Shown: positions 34,182 through 44,860 of the stretch, one piece after another
How the letters are laid out: each line of letters starts with the position of its first letter
Numbering within the stretch: the first letter of the stretch is position 1
NCBI GenBank assembly: GCA_001600175.1
Contig: BCJC01000002.1
Location: 1,585,111 to 1,649,110, forward strand
DNA length: 64,000 bases
Direction of reading: 5' to 3'
Source: Erythrobasidium yunnanense
Taxonomy: Eukaryota; Basidiomycota; Cystobasidiomycetes; Erythrobasidiales; Erythrobasidiaceae
Program-made: the position numbers and the translations under genes
The notes under the pieces: model-generated
Told to the model about the DNA's origin: nothing
The model's input: only the letters and a program-made list of their open reading frames with translations
The model's database searches: none

Positions 34182-35216
34182 CTACGCAGGGAGCTCGAAT
34201 CTGTATAAAAGGGTGTTTGTGTCAGCGATCATTCGGCTTCGCTTAGAGCAGGTCAAAACGTACTTCTGCCCGCGCATCACCCTGAAGTGCAGCAAATGAG
34301 CAAGAGTAGTATTCGTCAGTGAAATCTGCAGCTGTCAGTACGCAAAGAACCTCACCTCGTATAGTAGACTGCGATGGAAGATGAACATTAGCCAGATCCA
34401 AGCAACCACATAAAGCATTCATCGACTCACTATAGAAGAAGTCTGCATACAGACCCGTCTGCACGATACCCGCAACGATGGCGATGGGGTCGACTGTATC
34501 TTCTGTGAAGTATCGATAGATCCAGTTTGGAATATACAGACCACGATAGATTCCCAGAGCGAAGAGATAATGCGCTGTGATAGTTTCTGCTTCTCCTGTG
34601 CGTTGTAGCATGAATAATTGAGGTAGGATCGCGACAGACTCGAGGTAGATGGAGAACGCCCAGAGGATCTCGAGGGGTGTGCTGCGAGCGCGACGCATGA
34701 CATTGAGTTCATATTGGTTTCTAGAGGATAGTGAATGTACGCACAAGCGGTAGTTTGCTATCAGAGAGAGCACGGCACACGGGCCTAGCAGGTACTCGAT
34801 TCTGAGCGTGTCGATAGCAGGGTCTTGCGTGGGCCTGCGCGTAACGCGACAGAAGCATTCTCAACATACAATACTACCAAGTTTATCGGCAGCGCCCACC
34901 TATACTTGTATCGCATGAGATAGACGATCCAAGCCGAGCTCGCCAGAAAGACAATCTTCATGATAGTATTGTATGCCGAGTAGAATGGGCCAGTCAGGAG
35001 ATCCACATAGCGAGTTGCGAATACGGCAAGGTAGAGCGCTTGTGTCTTGAAGGAGATACCACGGACTGAACGCGATTTATGGATCTTTTGGATCAGGATG
35101 AGGACTGGCGATGTAAAGCAGCGAGTGTGAGTGAGCAGTCCTGGTTGAGGAGAGGCGTGGACAGACGTACTGGACGCTAAATGCGACAAATCGCCCAGCA
35201 AGCGAAAGATATTCAT
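34182..35216 (-). CDS. ERD2: ER lumen protein-retaining (KDEL/HDEL) receptor
   Basis: Seven-TM receptor that returns escaped ER proteins from the Golgi. ATG 35216 opens [15 protein letters not shown]. After an intron it continues [20 protein letters not shown], then [40 protein letters not shown] and LMRYKYR. Then [20 protein letters not shown] and, past an intron, [20 protein letters not shown] appear. [34 protein letters not shown] and [20 protein letters not shown] follow. The 3' end is split into tiny exons: IYYTR, VMRGQ and KFELPA. The last uses a GTACGT...TACAG intron and restores the conserved RGxKFxLPA C-terminus with TAG at 34182-34184. Reading straight through gives a longer unrelated tail, so the splicing decides the end. 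At least six introns. Confidence 0.93.
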
Positions 35217-36208
35217 GGCGGACAAACAGCCCTGGCAAGGCCTTTCGTGTTTGTTGTCGTTCGCAAAAGTTGTGTTTCCCGTCCCTGACTGCTTCGTCAC
35301 GTCTGTGTCACTTCGCGCACGTCGGTGTCGCTGCGTTGTCGTGTGCGTTTCGTGAAAGGTCAAGGTTGAGCAAAGCAAGACCCTCAAGGCACGTCGACTC
35401 TCATGACAAAGGGCGAACTTTCGTCCTTAGTTACGCATCTTTTAAGCACATACAAGGACTGCTATTCTGTGTATGTTGACGAGCTCGCTTATACGAACAA
35501 AGCTACCTGAAGGTACACCGCGACGTGGCATGTCAGCGTAGGCTTACAACATCATACTATCGAGCGTTGTACACGTATGCTTAGCTTTGAGGTGCAGTAG
35601 GAGGCTAAGGCGGAGGGATGAGGCACGTAGAAGATATCCATTTTACCCCTAAAAGCACAATGGACAGATATTGCTGCAATCCAAGTCTGTGTAAGCATAC
35701 GAAAGCGTCTTAATGTCTATAGCGCTCGAAACATCTTGAAAGCGGACTTTTTGAATGCTCAGGCGAGCTAAGCAAGGGCGACTTTCATGTGCGTTACGAG
35801 TTTGTCGCTTTTTCCACATGGTAGCAGGGAGGTTGTATATGTTGATGACTTGTACGACTGTATATCGTGCCCGAAGTGCTATGTCTTCCGCATCATCTGG
35901 CTCAGCAAGCGTGATTCAGTAAGATGAGACGTCCGCATCAAGGTGTAAGAAGATTAGGGTAGAGCAGGGAGGAGAGATAGAAGAAGGATTGAGAAACAAT
36001 GGACGACGTTAGAAGGAGAGGCAGGCAGCGGCTTAATCAAACATTATGTATGTAGGCCCGTCTTGAGAGCTCTATCGATCAGATGCAGGGCGGCCGCAGG
36101 ATCTGCTATGCATACGATGTCACGTTGTTGATGCAAATGAGGCAAAACCTGGTCTTTTTATTGGAGGTACCGGTTATTCGGAAGCCAACCAGTGCCTCCA
36201 GTACTGAC
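35217..36208. promoter_or_regulatory. Divergent interval, KDEL receptor / HIT protein
   Basis: Nearly 1 kb between the divergent starts. I find no supported exon on either strand; codon-like structure is absent and open frames are short. It contains both promoters. Confidence 0.4.
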
Positions 36209-37136
36209 ATGACTTCCATCATCATCGACTCCTTCCTGAAGCAACAACGCGCTGTCCATAAAGATTCCAATGATTTCACATGCGCTTTCTGCCAGATCGT
36301 AGCCGGGGAGATGCCCGCTTTCAAGGTCCGCTTTGATCAACCTGGCTCGAATAGCGACGTCCTTATTCTCCCTTTTTCCTGTTTGATATACTCTGCTAGG
36401 TATATGAAGATGAACATGTCCTTGCATTCTTGGGTTGGTCTCTGCTGAACAAACTGAAAGCTTCGAGTCCAATCTGATATCTGGACGTTACAGACATTCT
36501 CCCTATACGACGTGGTCATACTCTTCTCATCCCAAAACACCACTATTCCCGCATGCAAGCTTGCCCTTCCCATCCTCCTTCCGATCTATGACTAATGACA
36601 GCCTCACTACAGGACGCAGCTTCCAGCTGAACTATCTGCACGCCTCGCTTGCGCTTTACCGAGATTGTGTAGAGCAGTATGCAAAGGTATCTCTCTCTAC
36701 ATATGCAGTAAAGTGAAGGACAAAACTGATGGGGACGATGGAGCTACGGGGCAGGATGATTTCAATCTCGTATCGAATAATGGATATGCACAGGTTGTAG
36801 ATCACGTTCATTGGCATGTGAGTGATCTTCACATTCTGTTCTTCCAGGTACGATGTACCTGATTCAGGTGAACTGTAGATCGTCCCTGCTCCGGACTTCT
36901 CAGGCCGAAGCAGCAAGAAAACCAGCCAGGCTAATGACGCTGCCCTTACGGCGGGTGTACTAGGTGAGTGCAATCATCTCAAACTCGTCAAATTGTAGCT
37001 CAAGATGCCGACAGGGTATAAAGAGCTTGCTCGCCGGAACGAGCTAGACGACGACGAAGGAGAAGAGCTTGCAACATTAATCAAAAAAGCACTGGAAGAA
37101 GAAGAAGCACAATCTGCACCCAAAGCGAAGCTTTGA
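36209..37136 (+). CDS. HIT-family nucleotide hydrolase/transferase
   Basis: Histidine-triad protein, probably an adenosine-phosphoramidase-like enzyme. ATG 36209 starts MTSIIIDSFLKQQRAVHKDS, then NDFTCAFCQIVAGEMPAFK with the CxxC seen in HINT-type proteins. Splicing adds VYEDEHVLAFLD, ILPIRRGHTLLIPKHHYSRM, TQLPAELSARLACALPRLCR and AVCK. Next comes FNLVSNNGYAQVVDHVHWH-IVPAPDF. The HVHWHIV triad is the active site (H-x-H-x-H-x-x). A Lys/Glu-rich C-terminal tail (GYKELARRNELDDDEGEELA) extends beyond the minimal HIT fold. Six short introns. The intron at 36555-36612 has no GT anywhere near the required border and uses a GC donor (AT|GCAAGC...CTACAG). The stop is TGA 37134-37136. Confidence 0.85.
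36555..36612 (+). other. GC-AG intron in the HIT gene
   Basis: Protein phase requires a donor between CGCAT and GCAAGC. No GT occurs in the surrounding 40 bases, while GCAAGC matches the GC-AG donor consensus. The branch site CTAATGAC and acceptor CTACAG are normal. Spliced reading is HYSRM-TQLPAEL, as expected for the family. Confidence 0.7.
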
Positions 37137-37232
37137 TTGCGTGGTATCTTCGAAGGTGATAGCTCTGTTGCTACAACAGCACTGCGTAAGCAAGACAAGA
37201 CAAGCTACCAGAAGCCCTTAAGAAGAAGCAGT

Positions 37233-38261
37233 CTAGTCCATCTCCATCCTTCCATCTTCAGCTCCTGCTTCCATCGATCTCTGAGGCGAGTTCTGGGCGC
37301 TAGATGGTGCGCTTCTCATATGGTTTGGCGCAGACTCCTGAGCCATAGCTTGTGCGTGAGAGGAAGAAGTGGGATGGGGTAGTAAGCCAGCACTGCTCGA
37401 GGAGCCATTCATAGCTGATACTGGAGGAGGTAGCGTACTGCTACCGCTGCCCGACGCTACGGGCGGCAAGCCAGATGTAGCTTGAAGAGGGTACGAAGGC
37501 TGTTGTTGTATAGCCGGGGAAGCGGAAGGAGAGGAATACTGCATTGGTGTCTGCGCGTTCGAAGTCGCAGTGGAAGTCGATGCTCCATTATTGTTTGCAT
37601 TTCCAGTCACGGTGAGTGGAAGTCCGTCGGGGCCCAGGATCTCATCTTGGAATATCAGACTGCTCTCTCTTGCGCTCTTGATGACATTGTTGTTGTCAAT
37701 GTAGGGCGTGCCTGCCATTGTGATGCGCAGCTTTCGCCTGTCGATGGCTTCTTTTGCTGGGACGGGCTTGGGAATGACCTCTGTCATATCATATACAGAA
37801 TTAGATGAGATCTAGCAGGGATAGATAGGATATGCGCACCTTCGAGGAAGAAGAACTCGTGATCCGGCGCGCACGAGTTGGCTGCGATATCGTTGCAGAT
37901 GTCAGTGTCATTCTCGAATCCCATCACAATAGATAGCGCGACCACACCCACCGACATCCTTGTACGTGACGAGCTTCCTCTGGTCCAAACGGGCGCGCGT
38001 ATAGGCGGCGTCTGCCAATCTTCTAACAAAGTGTTCTGCAGTTACGCTGACGAGGAATATCGCTTCCTTTGTACATTTTGTGATATCTCTGTCTGCTTTG
38101 ATGATCTTGGACACTCTGGCTGCTGGAAGGACCGTCGTGCCGGGTGCAGCAGCAGCGTTCGCCGTCTTTACAGTCTTTGGCTTGCTATTCCCTTTCCCTT
38201 TAGGCCGTCCTCTGCTTGCAACAGCTCCTTCTACTGCGGGTACTATAGGCTCTGCTTCCAT
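37233..38261 (-). CDS. Histone-fold protein, DNA polymerase epsilon subunit C / CHRAC-like (Dpb3/POLE4 type)
   Basis: NF-YC/H2A-like histone-fold subunit of the kind found in DNA polymerase epsilon and ISWI/CHRAC complexes. ATG 38261 starts MEAEPIVPAVEGAVASRGRP with an AT-hook-like RGRPKGKGNSKPK. The histone fold follows: LPAARVSKIIKADRDITKCT, then KEAIFLVSVTAEHFVRRLAD, AAYTRARLDQRKLVTYKDV. Then, after introns, come ANSCAPDHEFFFLE and EVIPKPVPAKEAI. About 170 residues of Ser/Pro/Gln/Asn-rich tail run to the stop at 37233, much longer than in yeast Dpb3. The LPxxRVxxIxKxD opening and the D-F-FLE..IP end favour Dpb3/POLE4 over NC2-alpha, but the two cannot be fully separated by eye. Confidence 0.8.
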
Positions 38262-38343
38262 TGTATAGTGAAGTGTGATAAAGCGTTAAGCCAGAGTGTT
38301 GAAAGTGTTGAAAGGGGTCATAAGCTCGGGTTAACCTCCAAGC
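38262..38343. promoter_or_regulatory. 82-base bidirectional promoter
   Basis: The start codons of the Dpb3-like gene and the amidohydrolase are only 82 bases apart and divergent, so the two genes must share core promoter space. Confidence 0.5.
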
Positions 38344-39816
38344 ATGAGCAAGCGTCGACCTCCGCCATTACTGCCTAAAGCACAGCTGCTTGAAGCCATC
38401 AACAGCACATCGAATCGACAGCGACAGCATCCCTCCTTCTTTGATGGGCATCTGCATCTATGGCAGACACGCGAGATTATAGACAAGCTAGATTGGGCGA
38501 CAGAAGGGGGAGAAGCGACAAGAGCAATCAGAAGTGACCATGGAGCTGCAAGATACATGCAGAGTATACAGAAACTGCAGGAAAAGGGTAAAGTAAAGTG
38601 TCAGGGCATGGCGTATATCCAGATTGAAAGCAGACACGCGCCAGGACAGTGGGAACATGCATTGAGGGAGATAGAGTGGTCAGTAACATACACCGTAACG
38701 CATCTATACCCGAATCTAAAGTGTTTGTTCGGCAGGCTCGTCTCGGAGCAACTACCTCATGCACCTATCCAAGCCATTGTTCCATGGGCTCCTCTCGACG
38801 AAGGCCGCGAAGCAATGCAGTCCTACCATTCCCAACTCCTCTCTCGTATCCCCTCTTCCCACCATAAGCTCATCAAAGGCTTCAGGTACCTCCTACAGGA
38901 CTTCCCCTCAGGTACTAACTTTCCAATGGCTCAGGACAAGTTTATAGATAGTCTGAAGTGGATGGGAGAGAATGACCTCTCTTTTGACTGTACAATCGAT
39001 ACGCAAGCTCATGGAAATAAGGTATTGGAGAATGTAGTGGATTGCATTACGAAAGTGCATCAAGGACAACAGCCTGAGAAGATGACAAAGTTCATACTGG
39101 GTGTGTCTGAGTACACGTTTCAGCCTCTCGGTTTTACTAATGCCTAGTGCATTAGATCATCTCGCGAAACCAGACTATGGCTCAGCACTCTCAAGCAAGC
39201 CTCGAAGTTTTTTGGACGACTACGAGCGTCATATGGTGCGTCTCTTTTTTTTTTCTCTCTCTCTCTCTCAGAGCTCACCTTTCTCATCCTGTTTCTCAAC
39301 AGTCCGAACTAGCATTCATGCCCTCCGTCTCTCTCAAATTCAGTGGTTTCATAAATCATCTTCCCCAAGAATTAGTAGAACAAGCGTTTCTCCACTATCC
39401 AAATCCAAGCAACCTAGACGCGACAAAGGGGAAGACGGCTTATTTGGAATGCGTGAGAGCGCTCAAAGCCTTCTTGCTACCGCTCTTGGAAGGCTTTGGT
39501 GATCACAGGATCATATGGGGTGGTGATTGGCGTGAGTCGGGCCTCGCTACCTTAACTTTCTTTGAGTTGAGCTGATTGAAAGCTTTGTTGGATAGCCGTC
39601 TGCAAGATACCCCTGATAGGCCCAGGCAAAGCCTCAGCAGTCTCGACGGACGATCCATCGACAGGCTCAGATACACCAGAAGACGTCCAAGTACAAGTTT
39701 GGGAGTTCACATATCAGCTGGCCCTAGATACACTGCTTGGGATTGGCTTGAATGACGAAAGCCTGAATAGGATATTTTGTGAAAACGCAAAGGAGTTCTA
39801 TCGCGTTGCTGCTTAG
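38344..39816 (+). CDS. Amidohydrolase-2 family metal-dependent hydrolase
   Basis: TIM-barrel hydrolase of the amidohydrolase-2 group (PDC hydrolase, sugar-lactonase and decarboxylase relatives). ATG 38344 begins MSKRRPPPLLPKAQLLEAIN; HPSFFDGHLHLWQTRE carries the HxH metal motif. Further on are MAYIQIESRHAPGQWEHALR, IQAIVPWAPLDEG, IKGFRYLLQDFPSGTNF and FDCTIDTQAHGNKVLENVVD. After splicing, MTKFILDHLAKPDYG holds another metal His. FMPSVSLKFSGF and IIWGGDWP, with the late catalytic Asp, complete the barrel. The stop TAG is 39814-39816. Three introns are seen; one (39237-39303) contains a T10-11 run and a (CT)n tract before CAACAG. Substrate unknown. No pathway partner lies beside it. Confidence 0.88.
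39243..39272. repeat. Poly-T / (CT)n microsatellite inside an intron
   Basis: A run of about ten or eleven T followed by (CT)n lies within the amidohydrolase intron ahead of the acceptor. It works as a strong polypyrimidine tract and is prone to length change. Confidence 0.6.
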
Positions 39817-39944
39817 ACTAGATTAGTTTGAATTGAAGTGCAGTGCAGTATCTTTCGTCAAGCAGGGCAATCAATTGCAGTGCTCGGAATTGGTATGCTA
39901 AGGAGCATAGCGGGGACAGAGAAAGCAGGGATACTATGACAAGT

Positions 39945-42900
39945 CTACATAGGTGCACCGTCTATATCCTCGACGTCTATGGGCTCGCCATCAACATCGT
40001 CTGCCGCGTCTGCCGCGACTGCAGTGCTCGGCGCAATGACCTCTCCATCCAGATCTTCCTCTTCCTCTTCCAGATCCATCGCATCCTCGTCTTGCATATC
40101 TACAGGCCCAGCCTGTACAGCAGCGAAGCCAGCCTTCTTGAAAGTCGCTTTCGGCTTTTCCGCCGCAGCGACTTTCGTCTTTTCTTTCTGCAGCTGCTGA
40201 TCCGGCTCGCTCGCTTCCCTCTGGTTCTGGCTCACTGTCTCCTCATTCCCGCTCTCCAATCTCTTCGTCAGATCATGCAATACGGCAGGCGTAAAGACAA
40301 GCCAGTTCTCCCATACGTCTACTACCGTCATGATTTGTTTCCTGAAGATCTCAGCCTTCATTCTTCCCGGAAAGGATTTATGTATATCCCCCAAGTGCGT
40401 AAAGACTTCTGGAAGCCGAGCTTCGAGTAATGAACGATATTTCCATGCATTGGTGGGTGTTCCAGCACAATTGTGCAGAATGTCGGAAATAACGTTCAGT
40501 CGGGCGATCTTGCGAGGAACAGGCGTAGAGCCCACGAGTAGGGACTGGATGAGCACTTCGACGACTTCTTCGGCTGCGTCGGGGCGGTCGAGCGCAAATA
40601 CCATCACGCGAGCTACCTTGTCACGGTGATTCGAGATGGACCGAAGCATTGTCTCTAGTTTCGCGCGAGGTAGCTTGCCAAGCGCACCACGCCGTCCGTG
40701 CGACATCTCGTCTTCATACTCGGAATCATCGCTTGTAACCACTTCCATGTCGCCCTATAGCAGACCATATTAGTACCGAAACCAGTCTGTCTGAAGTATT
40801 ACTCACCTCATCCAGGTAAGGCGGTGGAGGAGGGGAAGGAGCTCTATACTTCCTGTCCATAAGCATCTTGAAGTAGTGATATGCCGGTAGCTGAGGATGA
40901 ATAACAATCAGCATCCTTGTACTGTCTGGTAAATGACCGCTCCGCACCGCTTCGTCTCGCAAGAAATCGTATTTCGGATTGTTCCGCTCCCTATCCCGCA
41001 TAGTCTCTTCAAATCTCCTGCCATACTGTTTTGACTTGCTCGCTACGTCTTCCAACAAGTTCCTCTGGCTCTCCGACTCAAGTTTCGGCCACCTTCTATC
41101 CTTCTGCGGAAGAGGACTTCTCGACCGACTTCTCGACCGGGATCTGGAGTCGTACGAGTCATATGATGATTTCCGTCGTCGTTGTCGTGCTCCGCCTCCT
41201 CTATCGTCACGGCCTCGACTCCTGCTTCGCGAACGACTGCGTGAGCGGGAATCGCGAGACGTGGAACGCCGACTTCGTTTGCGGGAGGGCCGGCCTTTCT
41301 CTTCTGAAGAATGACGGCGGGGTCGAGGAGAGCGTGAGCGACTTCTGCCTCTAGATTGGCGGGCTGGCGATGGAGATCTTGAGGACCGAGCGAAGGGAGT
41401 GGAAGTAACTGCGGACCAATAGTCACGTTAACCAAATTTGCGGAGCCGAGAGGTAAGACATAGCTTACCATATACAGGCCTTGGCGGCAATGGCATTCCT
41501 TTACCCCAGCCAAGTCTCATAACCGAGCCCATCCATTCCTGATTATCGCACTTATGCAATGCCTTCTCCGCATCTCTTCTCTTCATGAACGCAATGAATC
41601 CATTCAAGCCTGCCCTCCTCGTACTAGGCACCGCAGGCCCCGGAAATCCACCTGGACCCATCGAAGCTACCATGTTCATGCTTTGTCCCATATCGTCGCG
41701 CGGCCACATTACTTTTACGCTTGCGACGGGCCCGAATTGCGCGAAATACATCCCGATGTCGTTCGTCGTCACGTTGGCGGGTAGATTACCGACGTGCAGA
41801 TTGGTCGAATTGCTATCGCCTGTATCGAAAGACCCGCCTGCGGCACCTGGACGAAAACCACCTAGATCCTCGGCTGTACAGCAAGACATTCAGCAGACGA
41901 GCGCCGATATCAACGGAGAACATCCCAACTTACCTGCAGCAGCACTGACAGACGTGGCAACTGAGTTCATGTCAGCCTGAGCTTTTACTTTATATCGAGA
42001 TCAAATACCAACCTCCTTGCTGGACCCGTCCTTGTAATCTCGACTCGCGATCTGCCTGATCCCTGTTTGGTGACGTTCAGGCTTCATGTTTGGCGCGTAC
42101 AGGATAAGTAGGTACCGTTTCAGCTGTTCCAAGAACGAGTCCATGGCCCGGTTCTTCTTCGGACCTGCTACAGTAGGCGTCGCGGGTTCATCGTTGTCGA
42201 AGACGGAGGCCGCTGTTGCATTTCTTGCGGGCTTTATACGATTGAAGCGGATATTTCAGGGTAGGTTTTGCGAAGGTAGGGAGTCGACAGGGTCGGAGAT
42301 GGGGAACGAGACCACGATTAGCCTTTTCTCTCCTCGACTAGGCGATAGCCAAAGTAAAAGGTATGTGCCTGTTGTGTAGAAGGGCCTGCTGAGCCCGATG
42401 GCCGACTTGCTCGAGGGCCAGTAGGTATGCCGCTGCTTGAAGGACCTGACGGTGCTTTCTGTGGTGGTGCGCCCGCTGCGTGAAAGCCTCTAGGTCCAGT
42501 CGGAGGTTGATTTGCCAATGTATACGAAGGTGTTGGAGCTCCATTGTACGGTGATGGGGAGCCTATGGACCAGCTTTAGACTTGTCTAGAATGAAAAAGG
42601 ACTTCCACTGACCTGATCCACCTGCTCTTACGAATGTTTTGAATCCTCTTGGACCACTCGGAGGACCGCCAGCTGCTGCTGAAGACGATGGACCAGCCAG
42701 CGCAGCATCCGCCGGGCCTTCGAAGGATGCTACAAAGTCCTTGTATGCTCGAGCAGCATCTTCTTCCTCCTGGATGCGTTTCCTGCAAGCTGGAACCTTG
42801 AGCGAACTCTGGCATTTTGGACAGGCGGAAGATTGGGGAAAGAGGGCATTACGCTTCTGCAGCGTCCTTTTCGCGTTCACGCTTTGATTTGCGCTGGATT

Positions 42901-43057
42901 CCAGCAGTGTACAGGGACAATTTGCTTTGGGATTTCGAGAGATTAGCCCAATATCCGGCCTGCGATTATCGACGCTTTACTTTGTGTCGACGTCGTCTGC
43001 TGCTTTGTGTGCGCTTTCAAAGCCCTCAAGGCGTCGTCGTAGTGCGTCTTCGCTCAT
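39945..43057 (-). CDS. U2 snRNP-associated SURP-domain protein (U2SURP/SR140-like)
   Basis: Pre-mRNA splicing factor. ATG 43057 starts MSEDALRRRLEGFESAHKAA, then the basic KSKREREKDAAEAKRIQEEE, then DAARAYKDFVASFEG. Pro/Gly-rich GPRGF repeats and ATAASVFDNDEPAT with NRAMDSFLEQLK are SR140 hallmarks. Then an RRM: TNLHVGNLPANVTTNDIGMY and NGFIAFMKRRDAEKALH, followed by WMGSVMRLGWGKG. An Arg-Ser-rich stretch (many RSRSRS) follows. The SURP module is DVASKSKQYGRRFEETMRDR, ERNNPKYDFL. The CID is LPRAKLETMLRSISNHRDKV, VEVLIQSLL, ISDILHNCAG and KYRSLLEARLPEVFTHLGDI. The acidic C-terminus ends at 39945. About nine introns. The RS block sits between RRM and SURP, whereas in human U2SURP it is C-terminal. 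Confidence 0.9.
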
Positions 43058-43162
43058 GCTAAACGACCACTTTAATTCAATGCAAGCTTAACCCTGCCTT
43101 GATCTGAAAGTATTCTAACGTAGTAAGCAGGTCTTTGATCTCAATACAAAGTGTTGAACAGA
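43058..43162. promoter_or_regulatory. Compact bidirectional promoter, U2SURP-like / methyltransferase
   Basis: About 105 bases separate the U2SURP-like start (minus) from the first ATG of the methyltransferase (plus). Confidence 0.4.
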
Positions 43163-43927
43163 ATGTTAATGAATGTTGTGCAGACCATGCTACCTTTATC
43201 CCAGTCGATGCGCCAAAACTACGCAAACGGGGTCGACGAATACTACGCAAAGCACGCAGCGTCAAGCTACCGGAATCCACACTATCCAGGCATTCTAAAG
43301 ACGCTCAACACCTTCCTAGATATCTACTTCGACGACCTGGATGCGACAGCAGCTGCTCAGAGCGAGCTGAATATCCTCGATTTAGCTGCTGGGTCTGGCG
43401 AAGCTACGGAAGCAGTACTGAACTGGGAAAGACGGCGTCTCATGCGGAAACGAAGTATCCCCAAGAAGATCAACATAGTAGCGACAGACCCTTATACTTC
43501 CCCTGCCTACATTCAGCGAACGAATCGACCTTGTTTAGAACTGTCATTTGCAGACATCGCGAATGATCAGCTACCGGATAAGCCTATACCAGTATATGAT
43601 CTCGTCATCTGCTCGTTTGCGCTCCATCTCCTTACCGATCCGTCTCAGCTGTGGGCACTACTTTACGCGTTATCGACGCGAGCCAAGTATCTAGTCGTAC
43701 TTGCGCCGCACAAGAAGCCTGCGATAAAAGCTGAGTGGGGATGGAGCAGAGTCGACCCATGGAGCATGCTAGAAGTGGATGAAGAGTCAGATAAGCCCAA
43801 GCAGATCGGAGGGAACAGAGGAGATGGCTTCGAGGTCTACGAAGAGAGGGTCAGGTTACGGGTGTGGAAGAGTACTGCCATTCGTGACGATATTGATGTA
43901 GCACAAGCGGGAAGCGAGCAGACGTAG
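43163..43927 (+). CDS. Class I SAM-dependent methyltransferase, substrate unknown
   Basis: Single-exon gene. SAM-binding motif I is LNILDLAAGSGEATEAVL; IVATDPYTSPAYIQRT follows as motif II with an acidic residue at the strand end. YDLVICSFALHLLTDPSQLW is motif IV/post-II, and KYLVVLAPHKKPAI is the next core strand. The tail has WGWSRVDPWSMLEVDEES and ERVRLRVWKST, probably a beta hairpin. Four in-frame ATGs (43163, 43169, 43187, 43208) precede MRQNYANGVDEYYAKH, where conservation seems to begin. I give the first, but 43187 or 43208 are as likely. Resembles small uncharacterised fungal methyltransferases. No partner gene indicates the substrate. Confidence 0.8.
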   Translation: MLMNVVQTMLPLSQSMRQNYANGVDEYYAKHAASSYRNPHYPGILKTLNTFLDIYFDDLDATAAAQSELNILDLAAGSGEATEAVLNWERRRLMRKRSIPKKINIVATDPYTSPAYIQRTNRPCLELSFADIANDQLPDKPIPVYDLVICSFALHLLTDPSQLWALLYALSTRAKYLVVLAPHKKPAIKAEWGWSRVDPWSMLEVDEESDKPKQIGGNRGDGFEVYEERVRLRVWKSTAIRDDIDVAQAGSEQT

Positions 43928-44025
43928 CTTGCGCGTATTTGGTGAAATGCTGTCTTATGCATTTGCTTTGCTTTTAGCTTTGTTTTCAGCTTCTTGCTAT
44001 CGTATTCTAGCTACACAAGTGTCGT

Positions 44026-44514
44026 CTAGATGACAGTGCTGCCAGACTCTTCCTGCTTCTCCTTTGCGTCCTGCAAGCTGGCGAGGAACTTCGAATTGCC
44101 GTGCTCGGAAGCAGCAGTGTTGCTAGACAGAGCCTCTACAGATCCCTCAGCTGTTTGCGCACACATAGAACAAAATTGTCAGCATACTAATCTGAGAAAG
44201 CGCTGAGCATGACGTACGGGCCGAGTTATCCTGAATACCGGGAGGAGGGCCATCGGCAAACTCTTGGGCGTGCGAGAATGTCTTGTTGACGCCAGGCTGG
44301 CCTTGCTCTCTGTCGTGGTCGGCCTCGCCAGCAAGAGGGTCTGCAGCTCTCTCGGTTTTCGTCACATAGTCGCTGGCATCGGATCCAGTAGCTCCAATAG
44401 GGTTGGCGGTCTGACAAGCCAGAAGTCAGTCGATTTGTCCTGTCTGTCTCGCCATCAACGCACTTGAGCATTAGCTGCAACCTTTGATGCGTCGGTAGGT
44501 CTGTTGTCTGCCAT
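44026..44514 (-). CDS. Small hydrophilic protein of about 120 residues, function unknown
   Basis: Three-exon gene found by splicing. ATG 44514 gives MADNRPTDASKVAANAQ, then a GTGCGT...TTGTCAG intron. The middle exon reads TANPIGATGSDASDYVTKTE, RAADPLAGEADHDREQGQ, and FSHAQEFADGPPPGIQDNSA, then a GTACGT...AACAG intron. The last exon gives PEGSVEALSSNTAASEHGNS and KFLASLQDAKEKQEESG-STVI with TAG at 44026-44028. It has no TM span, signal or Cys, is rich in Ala/Asp/Glu/Gly, and is probably disordered, resembling fungal hydrophilin-like or stress proteins in composition only. I do not recognise a family. Both introns fit the local style and hold the frame. Confidence 0.65.
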
Positions 44515-44860
44515 TGTGATTGTATACGTGTATGGATTGGTGAGAAGGAAAGAAAGAAGCGAAAGCAATTGTGTGACAAGACAAAATGGCCCGCGTCTAG
44601 TCTAGCTGATGACGCGGAGCTGCGATCGAGGGGCAAGGCACAGAACTGAGACGCTTTGAATCCTAAGACCGGGTTCTTCTGTACATACAACACCTCCTGA
44701 AGCTGCTGATACTCCAACACTGCAAACTCCCCTACAAATCCCTACGAATTGGACCGAATAACAAGAAAGGAACAGGAAGGACAAACACCGCTGAGAAAGA
44801 AGAAGCTAAAACATATATCTATGATGCATAATAAAGAGAGATATGGTAGGGAATCGGTGA
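44515..44860. other. Spacer between small gene and RasGEF
   Basis: About 350 bases holding the small gene's upstream region and the RasGEF 3' UTR. No exon seen. Confidence 0.4.

Noticed and set aside
33797-34246. Plus-strand 149-residue frame
   Set aside because: It runs antisense to the KDEL receptor 3' exons and has no recognisable domain.
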